64,000 bases of DNA, from contig JBNJEA010000001.1 of the NCBI GenBank assembly GCA_051745395.1, forward strand, positions 1-64,000. The letters are read 5' to 3'. Made by a program: the position numbers and the translations under genes. Positions within the stretch are counted from its first letter, which is position 1; each line of letters starts with the position of its first letter. The notes under the pieces are model-generated. The model saw only the letters and a list, made by a program, of their open reading frames with translations. It was not told the DNA's origin and did no database searches. Of this stretch, positions 23,995-31,650 are shown in pieces. The stretch comes from JBNJEA01 sp051745395 (GTDB lineage Bacteria > Desulfobacterota > Desulfobacteria > Desulfobacterales > Desulfosalsimonadaceae).

Positions 23995-26329
23995 AAAATT
24001 CGTCGGTTTCCGTGATTTCATCGGGCCGCTGGGTGTGCTCGCGGGGCACTGTTCCTTCCTTGAAGCATTCGTATATCACTTTTTGGGATGCATTGCTGGG
24101 CCGCAGCCCGGTTTTGGCATCAATCTTGGCAAACACTACGTTATCGGGCACCGGAAAGACACGCTCCGGCTTGCCCTCCAAAACCGTCTGCATATAATCC
24201 AGCCAGATGGGGCTGGCCGCCCGGGAGCCGGTTTCCTTCTCACCCATTGACCGCTCCTGGTCAAAGCCCACCCATACCCCGGTGACATAGCGCGGCGTGT
24301 AGCCCATAAACCAGGCATCATTTAGGTTATTGGTCGTGCCCGTCTTGCCGGCCACCGGTCGATTCAATGCCTTGATCCGCCGGCCGGTACCATGCTCGAC
24401 GACTTCTTCGAGCAAATGGGTGATGATATAGGCGGTGCTTTTGTCGATGACGCGCTCCGGTCCGGGATCGCTTTCATAGATCACTTTTCCGTTTCTGTTT
24501 TCAATCCGATCGATAAACACCGGGGCGATGTATTGCCCCCGATTGGCAAACACCGAATAGGCGCGGACCAGTTCCAACAGCGACATGCCCGACGAGCCCA
24601 GCGCCAGGGAAAGATTGCGGTCCAGGTGGCTCGTAATGCCCAGATCGCGGGAATAGTCGATGATATAGTCAATGCCGATGTCGCGCAGGATCTTGACAGT
24701 GATCACGTTTCTTGAGTGGATCAGCCCGTCGCGAAACAGGGTAAATCCATGAAAGGTTTTATCGTAATTCTTGGGCTTCCAGGTAAAATCCTCCTTGGTG
24801 TCCTCAAATACAATGGGGGTGTCGGCAATTACGGTGGCCGGGGTATATCCCTTGTCCAGGGCCGCTGCATAGATGATGGGTTTAAAGGCAGATCCCGGCT
24901 GCCGGCGGGATCGGACGGCGCGGTTGAACTGGCTTTGGGCAAAATCGCGGCCCCCGACCATGGATTTGACGTGACCGTTGTCCGTGGACACGGACATCAG
25001 CGCCGATTGGACTTTCGGCGTCTGTTCCAGAAAAAGCCGCCACCGGTTTTGCTCGGACTGCCATTTTTCCAGCCGCACCCGGATGACATCGCCGACATCC
25101 AAGACCTCGCCGGGGCTTTCGGCCACAACCCGGCTTTCGGCCACTTCCGGGGCCGGCTGAAGGGCCCAGCGCATGTCTTTTAACGCAATGGTGCCCACCG
25201 CCTTTCCGATGCGCACATCGACCCGGTCGGCCCCGTCGTTGACAGCAATGACGACCCCCTTGGTGATTAGATCTTTGTGCAGGCCTTTTTTATCGATTTT
25301 TTCCTGAAGCCCGCGGCAATAATTTTCAATTTCCTCTTTTTCCAGGTGCCGGATCGGCCCCCGGTATCCCCGGCGCTTGTCCAGTTCGCGCAACCCCGTT
25401 TCAACGGCGTTGCGCGCGGTCTCCTGCATTTCGATATTGACGCAGGTATAGACCTTCAAACCGCCTTTATAAAGTTTTTCCCGCCCGTATTTTTCCTCTA
25501 TCATCTGCCGGACATGTTCGGCGTAATAGGGCACGTTGTCCATAAACCAGTTCGGCCGGCTTTTGACGGCCACGTTGGTGGAAATGGCCTCCGATGCCTG
25601 GGCGTTGGTGATAAAGCCTTCGGCCACCATGCGGTTTAAGACATAAATCTGCCGATCCTTGGCGCGCTGGAGATGGCGATGGGGCGAATACCGGCTCGGG
25701 GCCTGGGGCAGGCCGGCAAGCATGGCGCATTCGGCCAGGTTGAGCTCCTTGGCCGTTTTGCCGAAATAATTCTGGGCGGCAGCTTCGACGCCGTAGGCGC
25801 CGTGGCCCAGATAAATCTGGTTCAAATACAGGTACAGGATTTCATTTTTTAAAAAATACTTGTCGATTCGGTAGGCCAGTATGGCTTCCTTGAGTTTGCG
25901 GGTATAGCTGCGCTTCGAAGTCAGAAAGAAGGACTTGGCCACCTGCTGGGTAATGGTGCTGCCGCCCTGGACAATGGTGCCGGCCTCTATGTTTTTCGAA
26001 AAGGCCCGGACAATGCTGTAAAAATCGATTCCCTCGTGTTGATAAAACCGGGCATCTTCGGCGGCCACAAACGCTTTTACCAACTGGTCGGGCATTTCCG
26101 ACATGGGGATGACAATCCGGCGTTTCTTGTAAAACTCGGCAATTTTGCGGCCGTCGTCCGAAAAGAAACTGGTGACCACCGGCGGCTGATAATCCGCCAG
26201 GGAAGTGATTTGGGGCAAATCCCGGCTGAAATAAAAATACACGGCGCCAATGGTGACACCGCCGATGATCAACCCCGCCAGCACCAGCCGCAATATCCAT
26301 TTTAAAACTGCCAAAAGCCATCGCTTCAT
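23975..26329 (-). CDS. mrcA: Penicillin-binding protein 1A (bifunctional glycosyltransferase/transpeptidase)
   Basis: The ~784-residue class A PBP polymerises and cross-links peptidoglycan outside the inner membrane. It has an N-terminal transmembrane helix (about residues 8-32), the GT51 domain with EDARFYQHEGID (about 90) and GGSTITQQVAKSFFL. An OB-like insertion and the transpeptidase domain follow, with SAFK (active serine, about residue 480), SRN and KTGTTN. The ATG at 26329 lies 11 bases after AAAGGA; a GTG at 26338 is too close to that site. Length and motifs match PBP1A of Gram-negative bacteria. Confidence 0.94.
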   Translation of the reverse strand: MKRWLLAVLKWILRLVLAGLIIGGVTIGAVYFYFSRDLPQITSLADYQPPVVTSFFSDDGRKIAEFYKKRRIVIPMSEMPDQLVKAFVAAEDARFYQHEGIDFYSIVRAFSKNIEAGTIVQGGSTITQQVAKSFFLTSKRSYTRKLKEAILAYRIDKYFLKNEILYLYLNQIYLGHGAYGVEAAAQNYFGKTAKELNLAECAMLAGLPQAPSRYSPHRHLQRAKDRQIYVLNRMVAEGFITNAQASEAISTNVAVKSRPNWFMDNVPYYAEHVRQMIEEKYGREKLYKGGLKVYTCVNIEMQETARNAVETGLRELDKRRGYRGPIRHLEKEEIENYCRGLQEKIDKKGLHKDLITKGVVIAVNDGADRVDVRIGKAVGTIALKDMRWALQPAPEVAESRVVAESPGEVLDVGDVIRVRLEKWQSEQNRWRLFLEQTPKVQSALMSVSTDNGHVKSMVGGRDFAQSQFNRAVRSRRQPGSAFKPIIYAAALDKGYTPATVIADTPIVFEDTKEDFTWKPKNYDKTFHGFTLFRDGLIHSRNVITVKILRDIGIDYIIDYSRDLGITSHLDRNLSLALGSSGMSLLELVRAYSVFANRGQYIAPVFIDRIENRNGKVIYESDPGPERVIDKSTAYIITHLLEEVVEHGTGRRIKALNRPVAGKTGTTNNLNDAWFMGYTPRYVTGVWVGFDQERSMGEKETGSRAASPIWLDYMQTVLEGKPERVFPVPDNVVFAKIDAKTGLRPSNASQKVIYECFKEGTVPREHTQRPDEITETDEFFKKGIQ

Positions 26330-26440
26330 CGCATCCACTATCCTTTCAATTGAGTCTTTTTCCGCATCAAGGAGTTATCATATATGCATTATAAAGGCAA
26401 GTCACCGGATCGGCAGACAAACCATTGTAAAAAATAAAAA

Positions 26441-26467
26441 TTGACATTATCTTTTCAAGTAAGATAA
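26441..26467 (+). promoter_or_regulatory. Candidate promoter with overlapping operator upstream of cbiM
   Basis: TTGACA (26441-26446) directly abuts an inverted repeat TTATCTT-N7-AAGATAA (26447-26453, 26461-26467) that would cover the spacer and -10 region. No consensus -10 is visible, but this is where a metal-responsive repressor would sit. The leader to cbiM would be about 290 bases. Confidence 0.45.
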
Positions 26468-26481
26468 GGAAAATGACAATC

Positions 26482-26500
26482 ATAGGCCGAAGCCTATTTT
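26482..26500. repeat. Short hairpin with tetraloop in the cbiM leader region
   Basis: ATAGGC-CGAA-GCCTAT followed by TTTT (26482-26500). Read on the minus strand the loop is TTCG closed by C-G, the extra-stable UUCG tetraloop. It is too short to call a terminator with confidence. Confidence 0.4.
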
Positions 26501-26756
26501 TCATTGCGTAAAACATCACAAATTCGACAATTTCATCTGAAACCGGCAGAATAAACCACGAAGGCAACGTATCATGAAGGTACGCATTACCAGTGGTTTT
26601 TTTTTGTTTAAAAACCGGAGGCCAACAGAACCGAGGATTTGACCGCTCCACTCGGAAAAAAGAACGGATTTGGAACCCGGACCGATGTTGCCGGTCAAAT
26701 TTCACCCCTGGCAAAACAAATCAATTCATCCGGTTTAATAGGGCAGGAAACATAGC

Positions 26757-27356
26757 ATGCATATCAGCGAAGGCATCCTTTCATGGCCGGTTCTGGCCGC
26801 CGGAGCGGCCGCCGCCGGGGCGGGCACCGTAGTGGGACTAAAACGACTCAACCACGAAGATATCCCCAAAACCGGTATCATGTCGGCCGCTTTTTTCGTG
26901 GCCTCCCTTATCCATGTGCCGCTCGGGCCCTCAAACGTTCATTTAATCCTAAACGGCCTTGTGGGGCTGCTGCTGGGCTGGGCCGCATTTCCGGCCATTT
27001 TGGTCGCTTTGCTGCTCCAGGCGATTTTTTTCCAATACGGCGGCATCACCACCCTGGGTGTTAACACCCTACTCATGGCCCTGCCGGCCGTGCTGTGCTA
27101 TTATTTGTTTCATCCGTTAATGAAGAAAAAACCGGGGATTTACCTGGCAGCCGGTTTTGCCTGCGGGGTTTTGGCCGTGTTTTCAAGCGGCCTGATCCTG
27201 GGGGCGGTTTTACTTCTCACAGGTCAGCATTTTATGGAAGTCTCAGTACTTGTGGTATCAATACACATTCCCGTTATGATCGTGGAAGGTATTGTGACCC
27301 TGTTCTGTGTTGGCTTTTTAAAAAAAGTACAACCCGTATTGCTGGAAAATAATTAA
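26757..27356 (+). CDS. cbiM: Nickel/cobalt ECF transporter substrate-binding membrane protein CbiM/NikM
   Basis: The 199-residue polytopic protein starts MHISEGILSWPVLAAG. The N-terminal Met-His pair, which coordinates Ni2+ or Co2+ in CbiM/NikM, is present, and LIHVPLGPSNVHLILNGLVG (about residues 51-70) is conserved. About six hydrophobic segments follow. It is the S component of an ECF-type metal transporter with CbiQ (T) and CbiO (A) encoded next to it. Nickel and cobalt cannot be told apart by sequence alone; both are needed for hydrogenases, CO dehydrogenase and corrinoids in sulfate reducers. The 5' region has a long leader with an operator-like repeat. Confidence 0.9.
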   Translation: MHISEGILSWPVLAAGAAAAGAGTVVGLKRLNHEDIPKTGIMSAAFFVASLIHVPLGPSNVHLILNGLVGLLLGWAAFPAILVALLLQAIFFQYGGITTLGVNTLLMALPAVLCYYLFHPLMKKKPGIYLAAGFACGVLAVFSSGLILGAVLLLTGQHFMEVSVLVVSIHIPVMIVEGIVTLFCVGFLKKVQPVLLENN

Positions 27357-27357
27357 T

Positions 27358-27468
27358 ATGAAAAATCGATATTTATCCGTATTCGCAACACCGTTGATGG
27401 TATTGGCTATATCATCGGCCTTTTCGGCATTGCCGCCTGTGTGGCATCGAGAAGGAAAGAAACCATGA
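27358..27468 (+). CDS. Small (36-residue) membrane protein of the metal transporter operon
   Basis: A 36-codon frame starts with ATG one base after the cbiM stop and ends in an ATGA overlap with cbiQ. It encodes MKNRYLSVFATPLMVLA and a further SSAFSALPP segment: one hydrophobic stretch (about residues 7-27), then a short polar tail (WHREGKKP). Its position matches the small accessory membrane protein (CbiN/NikN/NikL type) of these transporters, but it is shorter than known versions and shares no motif I can recognise. The exact junctions on both sides argue that it is translated. Confidence 0.6.
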   Translation: MKNRYLSVFATPLMVLAISSAFSALPPVWHREGKKP

Positions 27469-28226
27469 TCGAAGAACCCTTTGCCCACGGCAACTCGATC
27501 CTCCACCGTCTCGACCCCCGGGTCAAAATCGTCACCGCCGTGGTCTATTCCGTCGTGGTGGCCGTGGTCTACCAGTTCCCCGCCCTGGCGGCCGCGTTTG
27601 TCATTTCAACGCTTCTGCTCCGTATGGCCGGGCTGAACCTGAAAACCGTTGTCAAACGGCTGGCCCTGGTCAACGGGTTTGTGCTGATGTTCTGGTTGAT
27701 TTTACCGTTGACCGCCAACGGGCAAATCCTCTATCAATGGGGACCGATGGCCATCTATCAGCCCGGAGTGATTATCGCCGCCCAGATTACCTTAAAATCC
27801 AATGCCATCTTAATGGCCCTGATCGCGCTGGTGGCCACCATGCGTTTCGCCACGCTCGGCCATGCCTTGAATCGCCTGCGCTTGCCGGAAAAATTTGTTT
27901 TTTTATTCATGTTGACCTATCGCTATATTTTTGTCATTGAAGCCGAATACAAACGCATCTGGCGCGCGGTGAAAATCCGGGGGTTTTACCCGAAAACCTC
28001 CATCCACTGCTATAAAACCTATGCCTATATGATCGGCATGCTCTTTATCCGGGCCGCCAACCGGGCGGAACGGGTATACCGGGCCATGCGGTGCCGGGGG
28101 TTTACGGGCCGCTTCTACAGCCTGGCCGAATTTCGCCCCTCGGCCGGCAGTTGGATCTTTTCGACCTTTATGGCTTTCATTTCCGCCGGCCTTATCTTTC
28201 TGGAGTGGTTTTCCCATGGTTTATGA
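27465..28226 (+). CDS. cbiQ: ECF transporter transmembrane (T) component CbiQ/NikQ
   Basis: The 253-residue membrane protein has about five hydrophobic segments and two coupling motifs that contact the ATPases: RAVKIRGF (about residue 172) and RAMRCRGF (about 207). An N-terminal LDPRVKIV segment is typical of the family. CbiQ links CbiM to the ATPase CbiO. I chose ATG at 27465, preceded by GAAGGAAAG; a start 8 codons upstream would lie inside the small ORF. It overlaps cbiO by 11 bases. Confidence 0.93.
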   Translation: MIEEPFAHGNSILHRLDPRVKIVTAVVYSVVVAVVYQFPALAAAFVISTLLLRMAGLNLKTVVKRLALVNGFVLMFWLILPLTANGQILYQWGPMAIYQPGVIIAAQITLKSNAILMALIALVATMRFATLGHALNRLRLPEKFVFLFMLTYRYIFVIEAEYKRIWRAVKIRGFYPKTSIHCYKTYAYMIGMLFIRAANRAERVYRAMRCRGFTGRFYSLAEFRPSAGSWIFSTFMAFISAGLIFLEWFSHGL

Positions 28227-28953
28227 TCCACCTCAATCTCCTGTCATTTCCCTGCGGGGTATCCATTTTAGCTATCCGGGACGACAGGCGGTATTTTCCA
28301 ACCTGGATTTCGATTTTTACCCCGGCGACCGGGTCGGTTTGCTTGCCCCAAACGGCAGCGGCAAAACCACCCTGTTTCATTTGATCATGGGCCTGCTTGC
28401 ACCGGATGCCGGCCGCATTGAAATCTTTTCCAAACCCGTGGTCACGGAAAAAGACTTTGTCGGCGTGCGCCGGCGGATCGGGCTGCTGTTCCAGGATGCC
28501 GACGATCAACTCTTTTCCCCCACCGTGATCGAGGATGTGGCCTTCGGGCCCTTAAACATGGGAAAATCCAAGCAGGACGCCATTGACATCTCCCGGCGCA
28601 CCTTGTCTTTTCTGGGCTTGTCCGACTTTGAGGACCGCATCACCTTTAAACTTTCCGGCGGGGAAAAACGCCTCGTTTCCCTGGCCACCGTGCTTGCCAT
28701 GAACCCGGAGGTTTTGCTTCTCGATGAACCAATGAACGGCTTAGACGCCGATACCCGGTTAAAACTCAAAGAGGTATTGGACACCATCGATATTTCCTAC
28801 ATGGTCATCTCCCATGACATCGATTTTTTAATCGAGGCCACCGGTACCATCTATACGCTCACAGACGGTCGGATCATGAAAGATGAGAAGGATTACGTCC
28901 ACCGCCACGATCACGCCCACTTGTTCGGGCATGTGCCGCATCAGCATAAATGA
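28216..28953 (+). CDS. cbiO: ECF transporter ATPase component CbiO/NikO
   Basis: The 245-residue ABC ATPase has Walker A (APNGSGKTTL, about residues 42-51), the Q loop (LLFQDADDQLF), the signature LSGGEKRLVS (about 150), Walker B (LLLDEPMNGLD) and the H loop (VISHD). The C-terminus is histidine-rich (HRHDHAHLFGHVPHQH), a likely Ni2+/Co2+ binding tail that fits metal transport. It ends the cbiM-small ORF-cbiQ-cbiO operon. Confidence 0.93.
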   Translation: MVYDPPQSPVISLRGIHFSYPGRQAVFSNLDFDFYPGDRVGLLAPNGSGKTTLFHLIMGLLAPDAGRIEIFSKPVVTEKDFVGVRRRIGLLFQDADDQLFSPTVIEDVAFGPLNMGKSKQDAIDISRRTLSFLGLSDFEDRITFKLSGGEKRLVSLATVLAMNPEVLLLDEPMNGLDADTRLKLKEVLDTIDISYMVISHDIDFLIEATGTIYTLTDGRIMKDEKDYVHRHDHAHLFGHVPHQHK

Positions 28954-29163
28954 TGGCAAAATAAAAAGTCCAATATCTGCGTTGCCATCTGAAACCGACT
29001 TTTTACGAGACCATCACAAACAGTGCCCGGACAAGTGTGGGCGTTTAATAGACATTTTCTTATTCGGGTTTGAAATCCGGCATAAAATACGTATATTATA
29101 ATTAAAACAGATAATTATTTTAAACAGAAATATCCAGCAGACAAGGAGATACGGAGGAGAAAG

Positions 29164-29847
29164 ATGGCAGTCGAAGCATCCGACAAGCCGGACACCCCGT
29201 TGACCCGGGTTTTTGATCAGCTCGCTGACGGCATTGACACCGCCGACGGCCGGATTTTTGCAGATTCCATCCAGCGGGGCCGCTTCCAGGAAGAACGCAA
29301 CATGACCCTGTATTTTCAAATCGGCGACAGAAAATGCCGCCTGATGCAGGCCACCATTTTTTTCGGCCGTTCTGCCATATTTAAACCATGGGCGGAATTA
29401 TACAATATCGAAAACCGGTTGCTTATCGACAATAAGACCTTTATTTTCCCCGATTCCGACCTGGAATATGGGGTTATTGAACTGCTGCTGCCGGTCATCG
29501 CACCGGGCGGTAAAATATTTGTGGAATACGAAAACGATCCGGAAACCCGAAAGGCCCTGGAAATCGGTGTTCCCGCCGCAGCTTCGCGCATGGGCTATAT
29601 TTTGTTTCAAAACGGGGCCACATGGTTTAAAGACTGGTATTTTTCCGAAGGCTACATGGAAGGCGGCAGAAAACTCCAGGGGGAAAAGGCCATCAAACCG
29701 CAAGTAAAAAACCGCCACATGGAAAACATCGTGCACCAGTTACAAAATTTCCTGCAAACCCGCCCCGAATCACAACGCGAAAGCGAGGCGATAAACCGGG
29801 CCATCAAGCGGGCAAAAACCGTACTGGACTCACTCGGTGGCACCTAA
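29164..29847 (+). CDS. DUF1122-like protein of unknown function
   Basis: I do not recognise a function for this 227-residue soluble protein. The central part (IFVEYENDPETRKALEIGVP, about residues 118-137, then GATWFKDWYFSEGYMEGGRK) resembles, from memory, the uncharacterised DUF1122 family found in archaea and some Desulfobacterota. The C-terminal ~45 residues are a charged helix. No signal peptide or membrane segment is present. An AAGGAGATACGGAGGA run precedes ATG at 29164, a strong translation signal. It stands alone after the cbi operon. Confidence 0.7.
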   Translation: MAVEASDKPDTPLTRVFDQLADGIDTADGRIFADSIQRGRFQEERNMTLYFQIGDRKCRLMQATIFFGRSAIFKPWAELYNIENRLLIDNKTFIFPDSDLEYGVIELLLPVIAPGGKIFVEYENDPETRKALEIGVPAAASRMGYILFQNGATWFKDWYFSEGYMEGGRKLQGEKAIKPQVKNRHMENIVHQLQNFLQTRPESQRESEAINRAIKRAKTVLDSLGGT

Positions 29848-29891
29848 ATTTAGATGGCGTATAACCGGTAAAAAATGCCGCGAGGGAGGCC

Positions 29892-29961
29892 TTTGAAACT
29901 TTGCGGCCTTGCGGCTTGGCGCGAAAATGCAATTGCGGTTACCGGAGTAAATCCGGATCAC
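29892..29961. repeat. Dispersed intergenic repeat, copy B
   Basis: This copy (TTTGAAACTTTGCGGCCTTG, then CTTGGCGCGAAAATG, GCGGTTACCGGAGTAAATCC) matches 22479-22548 with a few differences. It lies between the DUF1122-like gene and the small membrane-protein gene. Confidence 0.75.
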
Positions 29962-29994
29962 CAAATTTCGCTTTTGCCCGGCCCTATTATTCCC

Positions 29995-30294
29995 CTATGA
30001 TTCATTGATATCGGTTGGGCTGCGATCCGACTTTCCGCGGACGATCCGGTATACACCGACCATCCGGTATACAAATCCGATCACCAGCACGAGGCTGATC
30101 AGGATGATCAGGTTGGAAGCAAAAAAACACATAATAAAGTCAAAGGGGTCGTTTAACCGATATGCGTGGATTACGAGCTCAATGCCGACATACAGAAAAA
30201 AAAAGGCAAACAGGACAAGAATGATTTGCCAGGGCCACCATAAATATCTATAATAAATCATTTTTATTTTTCGAAACAGTTCCGGTTCCTCCAT
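29995..30294 (-). CDS. Small hypothetical membrane protein with two transmembrane segments
   Basis: I do not recognise a family. The 99-residue protein has two strongly hydrophobic segments (about residues 18-45, WWPWQIILVLFAFFFLYVGI, and 53-80, FDFIMCFFASNLIILISLVL) flanked by charged ends. ATG at 30294 is preceded by AAGGGGATAACC, a good ribosome-binding site. It is transcribed divergently from dnaN across the AT-rich region, so their promoters may overlap. Confidence 0.65.
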   Translation of the reverse strand: MEEPELFRKIKMIYYRYLWWPWQIILVLFAFFFLYVGIELVIHAYRLNDPFDFIMCFFASNLIILISLVLVIGFVYRMVGVYRIVRGKSDRSPTDINES

Positions 30295-30531
30295 GGTTAT
30301 CCCCTTGACAATTTAATATTGATATTTTGTTGATAACCGAATAGTTTTAAACAATTTTCAATGGCCGGATCAAAACGCATATTTTTTCAATGAAATGTAA
30401 ACCAATTATTCAATAGCAAAATTAAATATTTTATCTTTTAAAATAAATATGTTATCAAATTCTTTAAATTATTGACACCCCTTATTATTTAATAATGGTT
30501 TTTAAATTAAAATAATATATAAGGAAAGGGT
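30295..30531. other. AT-rich intergenic region upstream of dnaN
   Basis: These 237 bases are much more AT-rich than the surroundings. They include one DnaA-box-like site with a single mismatch (TTATCAACA on the minus strand, 30336-30328). A TTGACA (30472-30477) lies near an AATAAT palindrome. Strand-melting regions near dnaN often lie at or near oriC; the evidence here is weak. Confidence 0.4.
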
Positions 30532-31650
30532 ATGCGGATAACAATACAAAAAAATGATCTCTCAGATGTACTGTCTCGGATACAGGGGTTAACGGGCCGG
30601 AAAACCAGTCTGGCTATTACGGAAAATGTATTGATGAAAACCGCAGACACCGGCATCACCCTGGCTGCCACGGATCTTGAAACCGGCTTTGAAGGTTTTT
30701 TTTCGGCTCAAATCGAAGCCGAAGGCGAAGTGGTTATCAATGCCCGGAAATTCGGTGAAATCGTAAAAAATTTTCCCACTGACGCCATCCGGATTCAGGA
30801 ACTGGAAAACCGGTGGATCGAAATTTCGTCCAACCAGGTTGAATACCATATCGTCGGGATGAACCCAGAGGAGTTTCCCAACATTCCCCGGGTCGACGAA
30901 ATCAATTTTTTTTCCATGGACAGCCAGGCCCTGAAGAAAATGATCGAAAAAACCGTGGCCGTCGCCGTGGCCGGAGACGAAAAACGCGCCCACATGATCG
31001 GGGTCAACATGGAGCGTTTGGACGGCGACGGCAACAAGACCCTTCGGATGGTGTCAACCGATATCAAGCGACTGGCCAAGGCCGACTACCTGTGTGACCC
31101 GGATTCGGGCATGGAAGCGGCCGACGGCGTTATTATCCCCAAAAAGGGCCTGGGCGAGGTCAACAAATTCCTGGAGCCGGAAGGCACCGTGGAGCTCGGG
31201 GTCAAGGACAACCATTTTATCGTGAGAAAAGAAAATGAATACATCATTGTTAACCTCCTGGAAGGCATGTTTCCCGCCTACCAGGAACTGCTTTTTCCCG
31301 ATTCGGCCTATGACATCACATTTGAGAAAGACCTTCTGGTGATGCTGCTCAAGCGGATGTCGATTCTGACCTCGGATGAATATCGCGGGGTGATTTTTCA
31401 CTTTGACAATAATGAATTCACGGCCCGCACGGTCAACGCCAGTCTCGGCGAATCCAAGGAATCCATGGCCATTGAATATGAAAGAGAACCAATGGAAATC
31501 GCCTTTAACCCGAAATATTTTATCGAGGCGATTCATTTTATTGCCTCGGACAAGGTGCTGCTCAATATAAAGGATCCCGACAGCCCGTGCATTGTCCGGG
31601 GTGCAGATGAATCTTCGTACCTAAACATTATTATGCCGATGAAAATATAA
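30532..31650 (+). CDS. dnaN: DNA polymerase III subunit beta (sliding clamp)
   Basis: The 372-residue protein has the three-domain clamp fold: MRITIQKNDLSDVLSRIQGL at the N-terminus, KMIEKTVAVAVAGDEKRA at the domain 2 start and the C-terminal YLNIIMPMKI. The clamp tethers polymerase III to DNA. ATG at 30532 follows AAGGAAAGGG. The stop overlaps the gyrB ATG (TAATG), so the two are coupled. recF, which often separates them, is absent. Confidence 0.97.
   Translation: MRITIQKNDLSDVLSRIQGLTGRKTSLAITENVLMKTADTGITLAATDLETGFEGFFSAQIEAEGEVVINARKFGEIVKNFPTDAIRIQELENRWIEISSNQVEYHIVGMNPEEFPNIPRVDEINFFSMDSQALKKMIEKTVAVAVAGDEKRAHMIGVNMERLDGDGNKTLRMVSTDIKRLAKADYLCDPDSGMEAADGVIIPKKGLGEVNKFLEPEGTVELGVKDNHFIVRKENEYIIVNLLEGMFPAYQELLFPDSAYDITFEKDLLVMLLKRMSILTSDEYRGVIFHFDNNEFTARTVNASLGESKESMAIEYEREPMEIAFNPKYFIEAIHFIASDKVLLNIKDPDSPCIVRGADESSYLNIIMPMKI

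Noticed and set aside
26339..26756. Cobalamin riboswitch upstream of cbiM
   Set aside because: I could not find the conserved B12-box or AGCCACTG-type core in the leader.
30295..30531. A confirmed oriC
   Set aside because: Only one DnaA-box-like site with a mismatch is present; this stays a weak candidate.
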